Both the position numbers and the translations under genes were made by a program. A stretch of DNA of 64,000 nt from Bog-159 sp963818855 (GTDB taxonomy: Bacteria; Acidobacteriota; Terriglobia; Bryobacterales; Bryobacteraceae), in assembly GCA_963818855.1 (NCBI GenBank), contig CAWFUH010000011.1:496001-560000 (forward strand), read 5' to 3'. Under the pieces are notes generated by a model. That model searched no databases. It was not told where the DNA came from and was given only the letters and a program-made list of their open reading frames with translations. Below are positions 54,295-63,322 of this stretch, one piece after another. The stretch's first letter is position 1; every line of letters starts with the position of its first letter.

Positions 54295-55164
54295 ATGCTT
54301 GACCGGCCGATCGGTATCTTTGATTCGGGCGTAGGGGGCCTGACCGTGCTGAAGGCTTTGCGGCGCAAGCTGCCGCATCGCGATTTCATCTACCTGGGCG
54401 ACACCGCACGCGTTCCCTACGGCCGCAAACCTGCCGCCATGGTCGTGGAGTTCGCCTACGGCATTACGGAATTCCTGCGCCGGATGGGCGTGGAGGGCGT
54501 GGTCATCGCCTGCAACACCGCGTCTGCATCCGCGCTGCCAGGATTGGCCGGGGAGTTCGCACTGCCGATTTGGGGCGTGATCGAGCCCGGAGTGGAAACT
54601 GCCGCGCGCGTCACGCGCACCGGACGCGTCGGCGTGATCGGCACTAAGGGTGCTATCGCCAGCGGCGCATACCAGCGGCGTCTCGAACAGCGCGGGCTGA
54701 TGGTGTGGGCGCGCGCCTGCCCCATGCTGGTCCACATCGTGGAGGAAGGTCTGGCCGGCTCGCCGGAATGCGACCTATTGCTGAATCATTACCTGGAGGG
54801 GCGTGACGGAATTGACACGCTCATCCTCGGATGCACACATTATCCGCTGCTGCGCGCCGCCATCCAGCGGGTGGTGGGCGATTCCATCGCGTTGGTGGAT
54901 AGCGCCGCCGCCCTGGCCGAAGCCGTTAGCGGAGACTTGGAGGGAGGCACGCATGCGGACCAGCCCACGCGAGCCGCGGGGCGCATCGTGCACTTCGTCA
55001 CGGGTGATCCATTGGCGTTCGCGCATACCGCGGCGGTGATCGGCGACGTGGAGGGCGAAGTGGAGCCGCTGCCGGTGACGGAGTTGATCCGGTTGCAACA
55101 AGCCGGTGGGCGTGATCGGGCACCGCTTGCTGACGCGCGCGGCTCGGTATTGAGTACCGCCTAG
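54295..55164 (+). CDS. murI: Glutamate racemase
   Basis: Makes D-glutamate for peptidoglycan. A 289-residue protein with IGIFDSGVGGLTVL, GDTARVPYG and the two catalytic cysteines: C73 in IACNTASA and a second in LILGCTHYP (about residue 180). The normal fold ends near residue 265. The C-terminal tail RDRAPLADARGSVLSTA appears to be added by an interspersed repeat. Start ATG 54295, divergent from pheS. Confidence 0.93.
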   Translation: MLDRPIGIFDSGVGGLTVLKALRRKLPHRDFIYLGDTARVPYGRKPAAMVVEFAYGITEFLRRMGVEGVVIACNTASASALPGLAGEFALPIWGVIEPGVETAARVTRTGRVGVIGTKGAIASGAYQRRLEQRGLMVWARACPMLVHIVEEGLAGSPECDLLLNHYLEGRDGIDTLILGCTHYPLLRAAIQRVVGDSIALVDSAAALAEAVSGDLEGGTHADQPTRAAGRIVHFVTGDPLAFAHTAAVIGDVEGEVEPLPVTELIRLQQAGGRDRAPLADARGSVLSTA

Positions 55165-55170
55165 CCCGGC

Positions 55171-55494
55171 CTAGCGAAGCAGACGCCGGAGCAGGACTTC
55201 CCCGACGTCCCGGCTGGCGTCCATCACGGCTGCGATTTGGACTGCTTCAGGGTGTAGCTGGTAGATCACCCGGTAGCGCGAAACCAGAATCTCGCGGTAC
55301 GTGGTAATTGCCTGGTCCAGCAACTCAGGCACCACCCGGCCGCGCAGCGCGTTCTTACCGAGACTCTTCGATTGCGCCAGAAGTTCCCGGCCCAGCCGGC
55401 GCGCCGTGTCGGGGCGATCGGCGGCCACGAAATCCAGAATCTCAAACAGATCCGCGTATGCCGGAGCCGTCCAGCGTACCGGCAGCCGCTTCAC
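55171..55494 (-). CDS. ParE/RelE-type toxin
   Basis: A 107-residue protein with the ParE/RelE fold pattern: VRWTAPAYADLFEILDFVA, RRLGRELLAQSKSL, a central GRVVPEL and the C-terminal YREILVSRYRVIYQLHPE plus a D/R/R ending. ParE toxins poison gyrase, RelE toxins cleave mRNA; the Y-R-x-x-x-x-x-Y-R-V-I-Y segment fits the superfamily but not one class. Its ATG overlaps the upstream antitoxin by 4 bases. Confidence 0.85.
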   Translation of the reverse strand: MKRLPVRWTAPAYADLFEILDFVAADRPDTARRLGRELLAQSKSLGKNALRGRVVPELLDQAITTYREILVSRYRVIYQLHPEAVQIAAVMDASRDVGEVLLRRLLR

Positions 55495-55760
55495 CCGGGA
55501 AACCTCTTGTCGAAGTCGGCTTCCACCGCCTCCTGCGATTTCCAGCGCCCCTTCCGATATTCGGTGTCGGATTGAGCCAGGATCTTCAGGAGAATCAGAG
55601 CATCCTGCATTTGCTCGTAACTGGCCGCATCCATAACCACCGCGCGCGCCAGTCCGTTTTGCGTGATCACAACCGGGCTGCGAGTCTCGTTCACGGTCTT
55701 AACCAGTTCCGCGGAGTGCGTCTTCAGGTACGTGATGGGTTTGATGTTGGACGCCTTCAT
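55491..55760 (-). CDS. Phd/YefM-type antitoxin
   Basis: An 89-residue protein starting MKASNIKPITYLKTHSAELV, then VVITQNGLARAVVMDAASYE, the Phd/YefM DNA-binding fold. The tail KSQEAVEADFDKRFPG would bind the toxin. It is upstream of the toxin with a 4-base overlap, the expected order for autoregulated modules. Frame intact, so this module may be functional, unlike the two at 14.5 and 19 kb. Confidence 0.88.
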   Translation of the reverse strand: MKASNIKPITYLKTHSAELVKTVNETRSPVVITQNGLARAVVMDAASYEQMQDALILLKILAQSDTEYRKGRWKSQEAVEADFDKRFPG

Positions 55761-55802
55761 GGTGCCTAATATAGCACGGAATTTGGTCCCTATCGCGGCC
55801 AG

Positions 55803-57197
55803 TCACTCGCCGCCAGGCCCGGCGGGCGAAGCTTGTCTCACCATCTCCCAGGCGCGCAGCACATGCGCGCGCGTAGTGCCCATATTGCCGATGGCCAGGT
55901 GCAGCGTGTATTTTCCGCGCAGCACGGTGTGCGACAGGAAGAACTCGCCGGAGGCATTCACGGTTTCAAGCAGCTGGCGATTTTCATCGTCCGTACCCTT
56001 ATACCGGAAGCAAACCACCGACAGCGGCGCGGGCGCGGCGCGTTCGAAACGCGGATCGGAGTCCACGGCCGCGGCCAGCTCCTGCGCCCACCCGATTTGG
56101 TCGCGGATCATCTCCGCCAACTTTTCGCGGCCGAAATAGCGCATGACGAACCAAAGCTTCAGCGCGCGGAAGCGGCGCCCCAGCGGCACTCCGTAATCCA
56201 TGTAGTTCAGCGCGCGCCCGTCCGTGGAGGTGCGCAGATATTCGGGCACCAGCGAGAAGGCGCGGCGCAGAATATCGGGCCGGCGGGTGTAGAACGCGCT
56301 CAGGTCGAATGGCGTGAAAAACCATTTGTGGGGGTTGGTCACCAGCGAATCGGCACGTTCGGCGCCACCGAGAATGTGGCGGAACTCCGGGACGATGGCA
56401 GCCGATCCGGCGTAGGCGGCGTCCACATGCAGCCACAGCCCGTGCTGCGCGGCAATGTCCGCGATGGCCGGCACGGGGTCGATACTGGTGGTGGACGTGG
56501 TCCCCACCGTGGCCACCACGCAGAAGGGCCGCAAACCGGCAGCGATATCGGACTCGATGGCGGCCGCCAGCGCCGCGGGGCGCATGCGGAACGCATCATC
56601 CACCGGAATCTTGCGCACGTGCTGCTGCCCGATGCCGATGGCAATCGCACCCTTCTCGATGGAGGAGTGCGCCTCCTGGGAGCAATAGAGCGTCAGTCCG
56701 CGGGACGCGCCCAATGTGCGCGCCTCCGGATCGGCCATCTCGCGCGCGGCCGCGATGGCGTGCATGCTGCTGGTGGAAGCCGTGTCGTAAATGATGCCGA
56801 ACAAGCCGGCCGGCAGCCCCATCCACTCGCGCAGCCAGTCGAGCACCACCTGCTCCAACTCGGTGGCGGCGGGCGATGTCTTCCACAACATGGCGTTGGC
56901 GTTGAGCGACGCGCAGAGCAGCTCGGCGATGATGCCCGGTCCGGGCGCGGTGTTGGCGAAATATGCCATGAATCCGGGATGGTTCCAATGCGTGATAGCC
57001 GGCACGATCAAGCGCTCGAAATCCGCCAGCAGCCGCTCCATGGGCTCACCCCGCTCGGGTCCGGATGCCGGCAGCGCGTCCACCAGCCGGCCCGGTTCGA
57101 TCTTCGGCAGCACGGGATACCGCTCCGGATGGGAGAGGTAATCGGCGATCCAATCCACGGAGGCATGCGCGTAGCGGCGAAACTCTTCGGGCGGCAT
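55803..57197 (-). CDS. Pyridoxal-dependent aromatic-L-amino-acid decarboxylase family protein
   Basis: A 464-residue group II decarboxylase. It shows HWNHPGFMAYFANTAPGPGI, YCSQEAHSSIEKGA, WLHVDAAYAGSA (Asp for PLP) and the lysine K291 in TNPHKWFF. The C-terminal RRFRALKLWFVMRYFG is typical of AADC enzymes. It would decarboxylate tyrosine, tryptophan, phenylalanine or DOPA-like substrates. ATG 57197 follows a GGAGC ribosome site. Alone in its transcription unit, downstream of the TIGR03118-like gene on the same strand. Confidence 0.9.
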   Translation of the reverse strand: MPPEEFRRYAHASVDWIADYLSHPERYPVLPKIEPGRLVDALPASGPERGEPMERLLADFERLIVPAITHWNHPGFMAYFANTAPGPGIIAELLCASLNANAMLWKTSPAATELEQVVLDWLREWMGLPAGLFGIIYDTASTSSMHAIAAAREMADPEARTLGASRGLTLYCSQEAHSSIEKGAIAIGIGQQHVRKIPVDDAFRMRPAALAAAIESDIAAGLRPFCVVATVGTTSTTSIDPVPAIADIAAQHGLWLHVDAAYAGSAAIVPEFRHILGGAERADSLVTNPHKWFFTPFDLSAFYTRRPDILRRAFSLVPEYLRTSTDGRALNYMDYGVPLGRRFRALKLWFVMRYFGREKLAEMIRDQIGWAQELAAAVDSDPRFERAAPAPLSVVCFRYKGTDDENRQLLETVNASGEFFLSHTVLRGKYTLHLAIGNMGTTRAHVLRAWEMVRQASPAGPGGE

Positions 57198-57310
57198 GCT
57201 CCTATTGGATCATGTTGTGCGGGCACAGCAATTATGTCAGCAAGCGCTGGGGATTCGCGCACTGATGGCGATGAGGCGGGCCAAGTCACGCGCCTCACTT
57301 GCCTACACCT

Positions 57311-58809
57311 CTAGTGCGTTCGCGTACCCGGCGCAAAGGCGACGCCGCGCAGGACCTCGCCATAGCCAGCGGTCTTCAGCGTCTCGAAACCTTCCGTGGC
57401 CGGAAGAGTGGTGGCACCCACGTCATCCGTAATCGCCACCAGCTTGTTCGGGTCGGCGCCCTGGTCTCCGCTGCCGCTGATGGTTGAGGTGATCGCATAG
57501 ATGGTCGCAGTGCCGTCAGGATTGACGATGCCCGTGATGTTGCGGAGGCCGTCAGTGGCCGGCGCCCAAGGAAGTAAACTTCCTCCTGCGGCGTCATTGA
57601 GCCCGGTGGGATAACGGGGCACGGTATACGGAACGCCGAGATTCAATCCGTTCGTCAAGATGTAGGCGAGCTGCCACCCGGTTCTGTTAAAGATCCACTT
57701 CTGGAGTCCCGCCGTGGGGTTTTGAGCCGGCGTGGCGGGGTCGTAGAAGCCCGCGACAGCAGTGCCGGCAGTGCCACTGCCCTCATCCGCCACATACAGC
57801 ACTGTTGGGCGTGCAAACCAAAGTCCGAAGGGATAGCTGACGCCGCTCGAAGAGTTAGCCAAGGTCGTAGGGAGACCGCTCAGGATGCACATATTGTCGG
57901 GTTGGAGGCCATACGTTTGAATGGTCGTTGGGTCGGTACTAGTCGTGTTGACGCCGTTGCTGCCGCTTCCCTTCGTGTAGTAGAGTACGTTGTTGAAAAC
58001 CGTCAGGCCGCGGAAGTTCGTGTCTTTGCCGATCTTATCCGACGGGTCGCCCACCTGGGTAACGTTGAAGCTTCCCACGGCCGTGGGAGTTGCGGGCATT
58101 TGCAACTTTTCCGGCTCGTTCGCGGGAGTCGTGATTTGCGCGCCCGTGCTGAGAATGGTTGCCGGCCGGCTGTGGGTTACCAGTGCCATTGCCCGCGTTG
58201 CCTGCCATGTAGATTACGTTAGCGCTGTCGTTCAGCAATGCCGCGCGCCATTATCACCGGTAAAGGCGTTCGTTAACGTAAAGTGAAAGTGCCCAAGCCT
58301 GTCGATCTGCGCTACCGACCGGTAGTAGGCCGGCACGACGGGATGGATCGGGTCGATTTCTCCGGGTGTATGAAGCTCGTGACCATTTGATCGCTGGTCG
58401 CGGTCACTCCCGGCTGGGTGCTGTTGGGTACCTCGAGCGTGAGGGTGGATCCGAGGCGAGTCATCTGGTCGAGGAAGATCTTGGGGGTAATGCCGAAGCT
58501 GCCATCGACCGTAACATTGTTAAAAACGAACGGGTAGGCGCTGTTGATGACCGCCAACGCACAGGGGTCGCCGGGGTTTGGATTGGATGGGGAGATTGGG
58601 GTGCAGCCCGGCGGGAGGTTGGTTACCTGGGCCGTGATGTTGTGGCCGTAGGTGTACACGCTGCGGGTAACAACCAGGTTGCCGGGGATAAACATGTCGG
58701 GGGGTATGCCGCTCTCTTGCGCCTGTAAGGCAGAGACGCCCATCAGAACGGCAATCGCAGCGCCAGCTTTCAGCGTTCTGGCCGCGAATAGGGGGCCACG
58801 TTTTCTCAA
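57311..58809 (-). CDS. TIGR03118-like secreted protein, frameshifted in two or more places
   Basis: Start: TTG 58809 (GGAG 9 bases upstream) gives MRKRGPLFAARTLKAGAAIA, a signal peptide. First frame: GIPPDMFIPGNLVVTRSVYT and NVTVDGSFGITPKIFLDQMT. After shifts near 58360 and 58250-58170 the frame goes through VVPAYYRSVAQIDRLGHFHF, NDSANVIYMAGNAGNG and then LSTGAQITTPANEPEKLQMP to the end (GFETLKTAGYGEVLRGVAF). Together about 490 residues with the GxxYxxG style of the TIGR03118 outer-surface protein family. Function unknown; propeller-like. Confidence 0.65.
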
Positions 58810-59120
58810 AATATTCGCTCCATTTATGTGTCTCCTTTGAGCTTGATCTGAACGTGTGCTCCACAACTGGATTTTGCAGATCGACGCACGGCGCCCAATG
58901 AATACAAGGCGCTTCTATAAACGCTAACACTCGTGTATTACAAGTCGATTAACGTTTTCTTCGATCTTGATGAGCGGGCGCAACGCGGGCTTTTTCAATC
59001 GCCGCTGGCTGCCAATCTGCAGGCCGACGTGGACGTCGGCCGCAGGACTGGAGTCCTGCCCCACAAGACAGCTCAGCCGCAACCAAAAGGTTCGCGGCAG
59101 CGGGGCGGAAGCCAGAAATG
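58810..59120. other. Intergenic 311 bases with a type A repeat
   Basis: Upstream of the TIGR03118-like gene. An AAGGAGACAC followed by ATG (near 58826) leads only to a short frame. The type A repeat is at 59022-59064. Nothing else recognised. Confidence 0.5.
59022..59064. repeat. Type A paired-hairpin repeat
   Basis: GGCCGACGTGGACGTCGGCC followed by GCAGGACTGGAGTCCTGCCCCAC. The second hairpin is identical to that at 2668-2689 and 40891-40914. Confidence 0.85.
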
Positions 59121-59793
59121 CTACTTCTTCTCGAACACAACGATATACTGGCTGTCTTTGATGTGCTCGTGCTCGGATACCTTGCGGAATCCGTTGCTCT
59201 CGATCTCGCGCACCAGGTCGGGCTCGTCCAGCCGGATGTGCTTCACGGCATCTCCGCTGGGCATGGCGTTCGGCCGCTTGTAATATTCGACGACCACCAG
59301 CCGGCCGCCATCGCGCAAAGCCTGCGTAAAAGCCGCCAGCATTTTCTCCGGGTAGTTGTAATGATGGTAGGAATCGAGCGCGAGGATCACATCCACGCTG
59401 CCATCGGCCAGATGCGGATCGGTCTCCGTGCCTTTGACAAACGCCACGTTGGCAAGCTTCTGTTCTCCGGCGTGCTGTTTGGCGGCGTTCAGAAAGTCGT
59501 CGAAGATATCCTCCGCCATCACGCGGCCCGCCGGTCCCACCGCGCGGCTCAGGTAGGGCAGCATGTAGCCGACGCCGGTGCCGATATCCGCCACCGTCAT
59601 GCCTGGCTTCAGATGCATCTGGTCGACCAGTTCCTGGGGCCGCTCCGTGGCATCGCGTCCGGCGCTGCCCAGCCCGGCGGCTATCGCCTTACGGCCTTCA
59701 GGGGTCTGATAGCGTTGGTTGGCGTCGGTGGCTACCTGCGCGGATAAGAGCGGGCAGCAGATTGCAAGCCAGGATTATCGAGCGTCTTCTCAT
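59121..59793 (-). CDS. Exported class I SAM methyltransferase-like protein, frameshift near 59745
   Basis: ATG 59793 overlaps the hom stop (ATGA) and begins MRRRSIILACNLL, signal-like. A shift near 59740-59755 leads into the frame QVATDANQRYQTPEGRKAIA, followed by the methyltransferase domain: MTVADIGTGVGYMLPYLSRA (motif I), VDVILALDSYHHY and LVVVEYYKRPN. About 223 residues. Exported methyltransferase-like proteins with this start are known but not characterised. Cotranscribed downstream of hom. Confidence 0.75.
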
Positions 59794-61094
59794 AGTGCGG
59801 TCTCCATGGGCAGCGCCAGCGGCGGTTCCAGTAGAAAGTCCAACTGGGCCATTTGCGCCACGGCTTCGCGTATAGCGTGCTCGTAAGTCGGTTCCACGGT
59901 GATCACGAACGGCAGGTCGCGTTTGGTTCCGGTGGGCAACTGCAAGACCGCCTCCAGGCTGATGTGCTTTGCCGCCAGTATACCCGAAAGCCCCGCCAGA
60001 ATGCCCGGCCGGTCCTTGACGCGAAAACGCAGGTAGTAGGCACGCGTCTGATGCACGACCGACACCGGCCGATATTCGCCCAGACGGTCGTGCGCGAAAG
60101 GCGACACGCGCTCGGGGCTGCCGCTGCGGATTTCCCGCGCCACGCGCATCAGGTCGCTTACCACGGCCACGCCGGTGGGCAGCGATCCGGCGCCGCGGCC
60201 GTAATAAAAGGTATCCTCGCCGTAAGCGCCCTTCACCCACACTGCGTTATAGGCTCCCTGCACGCCGGCCAAAATGGTGGACTGCGGGATCAGCGCCGGC
60301 CGCACCGAAAGAATCAGTCCTTCCGGCGTCTGACGCGCCGCGCAGATCAGGCGGATAGTATGGCCCAGCTGATGCGCGTAGCGGAAATCGAGCGGCGAGA
60401 CGCGCCGGATACCCTCCATGAAGATATCGGACGGGGTGATCTTTTCGCCGAAAGCCAGGGCCGCCAGGATGGCCAGCTTGGAGCGCGCGTCGATACCATC
60501 CAGATCGGCGCTGGGATCGGCCTCGGCATAACCCAACTGCTGCGCTTCGGTGAGCACGGTCTCGAGCGGCGCATCGCGCTTCTCAATCTCCGTCAGGATG
60601 TAATTGCAAGTGCCGTTCAAGATGCCGTAGAGGGCCGTGATGCGGTCGCCCGAAATACCTTCGCGCAACACGGCGTGGATGGGAATGCCGCCTGCCACGC
60701 TGGCCTCCATAGCCACGTTGATGCCGGCGCGAATGGCGCGGTCCCAGATCTCCGGCCCGCACGCGGCCATGAGTTCCTTATTGGCAGTCACCACGGACTT
60801 GCGATTGGCGATGGCCGCGTTGATGATTTCCGCCGCCACCGTAGTTCCCCCCACCAACTCCGCCACGATGTCGACTTCGGGATGGGTCACCACTTCGCGC
60901 CAGTCCGCGGTACGGAAAACGGATCCCAGCGACTCCGGTATGGATTTGGACGCCACTGAAGGGCTGCAGACTGCCGTGACCATGAGGCGGAATCCCAGCT
61001 TCAGCGCGATCTGATCGGCATTGCCCGCCAGGATGGCGAGCGCGCCGGAGCCCACGTTGCCCAGGCCCACGATGCCTACATTCACTTCTCGCAT
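59790..61094 (-). CDS. hom: Homoserine dehydrogenase
   Basis: Reduces aspartate semialdehyde to homoserine for threonine and methionine synthesis. A 434-residue protein: NAD-binding GIVGLGNVGSGALAIL, catalytic domain with LNGTCNYILTEIEKR and the signature GYAEADPSADLDGIDARSKL, and a C-terminal ACT domain (about 350-425, YYLRFRVKDRPGILAGLSGI) for feedback control. Length and motifs standard. Its stop overlaps the methyltransferase start. Confidence 0.95.
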   Translation of the reverse strand: MREVNVGIVGLGNVGSGALAILAGNADQIALKLGFRLMVTAVCSPSVASKSIPESLGSVFRTADWREVVTHPEVDIVAELVGGTTVAAEIINAAIANRKSVVTANKELMAACGPEIWDRAIRAGINVAMEASVAGGIPIHAVLREGISGDRITALYGILNGTCNYILTEIEKRDAPLETVLTEAQQLGYAEADPSADLDGIDARSKLAILAALAFGEKITPSDIFMEGIRRVSPLDFRYAHQLGHTIRLICAARQTPEGLILSVRPALIPQSTILAGVQGAYNAVWVKGAYGEDTFYYGRGAGSLPTGVAVVSDLMRVAREIRSGSPERVSPFAHDRLGEYRPVSVVHQTRAYYLRFRVKDRPGILAGLSGILAAKHISLEAVLQLPTGTKRDLPFVITVEPTYEHAIREAVAQMAQLDFLLEPPLALPMETAL

Positions 61095-61518
61095 AAGGGC
61101 ATTATGGCACGCGCCCGGCGCGGCGGTAATGACCGGGATTCAGATGGAAGTAAGTGAGCCAGCGTGCCGGCGAAGCTCGACTTTCGCGCCATGTTCGTGA
61201 CCACTCACGCAGCGTCTATTGCGAGTTAGTAACACTCCGGAGGAGAACCCCTGCCTTGCACTTACTTTCCCGGCATGATCTACGGGTGTCTACCGGCGAA
61301 AACGAGAGGCGGCCGGCTGGCTCTCGAAGGAACTGGTATCGTCAAGCCGGATCGTGACCCGTGGAAGGCGTGGTCTTCAGGCTCGACCCAGTCGCACAAG
61401 CCGCCGCGGAGTTCCAGAAGGCTGCCAGGCTGGACCCGGCCGCGCGGTCCGGTCCATCGCCAACGTCGAGATAGAAATTACCGGCCGCCGCAAATCTCGC
61501 TATAATTATCGGAGTATC
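61095..61518. other. Intergenic 424 bases, possible TPR gene remnant
   Basis: Upstream of hom (divergent). Bases 61363-61473 read FRLDPVAQAAAEFQKAARLD then a stop, like one TPR repeat of a lost gene. I see no riboswitch structure, although the location upstream of hom would suit one. Confidence 0.35.
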
Positions 61519-62586
61519 ATGCGCGCCTATGTTACCCTGGCTCTGCTCCCGCTTGCACTGATTGCGGCCGCGGACATTCACGACTTTTCGGGAAACTGGA
61601 CTCTGGACCGGCAACAAAGCAACTTAAGCGGACTTTCCGCCGCGCCTGGTGACCTGCTCACTATAAGCCAGGAAGATTCCACTCTTAAGTGTACGGAATC
61701 GGGTGTTAGCTGGCGCTTCCGCACGGATGGCGAAGAGAGTAAGTATCAGGTCAGAGACTCCACCATGAGCGCCACCTCGAAATGGGAGGGTGGCGCGCTG
61801 CTTATTTCCACATTGGTCAGCGGACCACATAACTACGTCGTCGAGGATCGTTGGGAACTCTCCAGGAACGCCGCGGTTCTCACCATCACGCGGACCATCC
61901 GACGTGGTGCGGAGGCGACTGAGGCAACGCTGACTTACACCAACCAGGAGCGCCTGGATACGTTGCGCGGAACACCGCCGGCCGTTCCAGCCGCGCCCAA
62001 GATAATTATCGTCCAGGCAGGCACACGAATACCGCTCTCGTTGGTAAACACGCTGGATACCAAGCACAGCGCGGCAGGTGACCGGGTGTATCTGGAAACT
62101 GCTTTCCCGGTTACCCAGAATGACCACATTATAATTCCCAAGGGCAGCTACGTGGCCGGCACCGTGACGGAAGTGAAACGAGGCGGCAAGATGAAGGGCA
62201 GGTCGGAACTGTACGTGCGGTTCGATTCTCTTACGCTGCCCAACGGCGTGACGCGCCAGTTTCGCTCGCGCCTGGACAGTGCCGACGGCAACGACGTGGA
62301 TCGCCGGGAAGGCGCCATCCGCGGCGAGGGGGACAGGGCAGGCGAGGCGCGGACCGTCGGCGAGGCAGCCGGCGCGGGCGCCACCGTGGGAGCTATCGCC
62401 GGCAGCGTGGCAGGTCACGCCGGCATGGGCGCAGGCATCGGCGTAATTGGAGGCGCAGCGGCCGGGCTGATTGCCGTCCTGGCTACGCACGGGCCGGACG
62501 TGGTCCTGCCCAAAGGCACCACGCTCGAAATGGTGCTGGATCGCGAACTGCGTTACGAGCCGGGCGAACTGGCGATGCGGCAGTGA
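61519..62586 (+). CDS. Exported protein with lipocalin-like, TrbI-like and glycine-zipper segments
   Basis: ATG 61519 with CGGAG upstream starts MRAYVTLALLPLALIAAADI, a signal peptide. Residues 20-155 form a lipocalin-like beta domain (DIHDFSGNWTLDRQQSNLSG). Residues 160-265 resemble a small beta barrel seen in TraB/TrbI-type proteins (GTRIPLSLVNTLDTKHSAAG ... IIPKGSYVAGTVTEVKRGG). Residues 285-325 form a glycine zipper (AGAGATVGAIAGSVAGHAGM). Probably anchored in or near the outer membrane. Function unknown. Frame intact. Confidence 0.7.
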   Translation: MRAYVTLALLPLALIAAADIHDFSGNWTLDRQQSNLSGLSAAPGDLLTISQEDSTLKCTESGVSWRFRTDGEESKYQVRDSTMSATSKWEGGALLISTLVSGPHNYVVEDRWELSRNAAVLTITRTIRRGAEATEATLTYTNQERLDTLRGTPPAVPAAPKIIIVQAGTRIPLSLVNTLDTKHSAAGDRVYLETAFPVTQNDHIIIPKGSYVAGTVTEVKRGGKMKGRSELYVRFDSLTLPNGVTRQFRSRLDSADGNDVDRREGAIRGEGDRAGEARTVGEAAGAGATVGAIAGSVAGHAGMGAGIGVIGGAAAGLIAVLATHGPDVVLPKGTTLEMVLDRELRYEPGELAMRQ

Positions 62587-62779
62587 CCCCCTGACGCGAA
62601 ATGCCGCACCCCGCAGGCCACACGGATCGCTTGCGGCTAGCGTCACATTGACAGGCACTATTGTCCGGCCGTTTACTCAGCGGCGGAATCGGCTCTAAAT
62701 CTTCCCCGCCTCCCGTCCCATAAACCAATAGGATCGCTCTGGTGAGCGCTCCCAAAGTTAAGCCGACGAGGAGACGAAA

Positions 62780-63305
62780 ATGCAAGTGAGCACGATCGCG
62801 CCGCCGGAGAGCGGTTCGGCCACCAAAACCGACAGCCGCATCGGAAGATACCTGGCTTTCCACCTGGGCCGCGAGGAATTCGCGATTCAGGTGTTGAAGG
62901 TTCGGGAGATCATGGGAATCCAGGACATTACGGCCGTTCCCCAGACGCCGGCGTTCGTCAAGGGCGTCATTAAATCTGCGGGGTAAGGTGATCCCTGTGG
63001 TGGATCTACGCCTGAAGTTCGGTCTGCCGGAAGTCGAATACACCCAGCGCACCTGCATCATTGTCGTACAGATTCAGGGGCCGGGCGGCGCTGTGTCGTT
63101 GACCGGTATCGTGGTGGACGAAGTTTCCGAAGCGGTAAATATCGCCGCCGGTGAGGTCGAAGACACGCCGGATTTCGGCGACGGGGTTTCCACGCCCTAC
63201 ATCCTCGGCATGGCCAAGAGCAAGGGTAATGTGAAGATCCTGCTGGATGTCGACAAAGTGTTGCAGGCGCAGGAACTCGCGGGCCTCACGGCCCTGATGG
63301 GCTGA
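62780..63305 (+). CDS. cheW: CheW-like chemotaxis coupling protein, frameshift at 62972-62974
   Basis: ATG 62780 with GAGGAGA upstream. First frame: YLAFHLGREEFAIQVLKVRE, IMGIQDITAVPQTPAFVKGV. An extra A in the AAA run at 62972-62974 makes a premature TAA; removing it gives VIN-LRGKVIPVVDLRLKFG, the CheW signature. Second frame continues IVVDEVSEAVNIAAGEVEDT to ILLDVDKVLQAQEL. About 175 residues. CheW links chemoreceptors to CheA; the chemoreceptor gene follows after 17 bases. Confidence 0.85.
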
Positions 63306-63322
63306 AATAGGAGATCAATATC

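Noticed and set aside
55833..57314. A 493-codon open frame opposite the decarboxylase
   Set aside because: Antisense shadow of a conserved gene.
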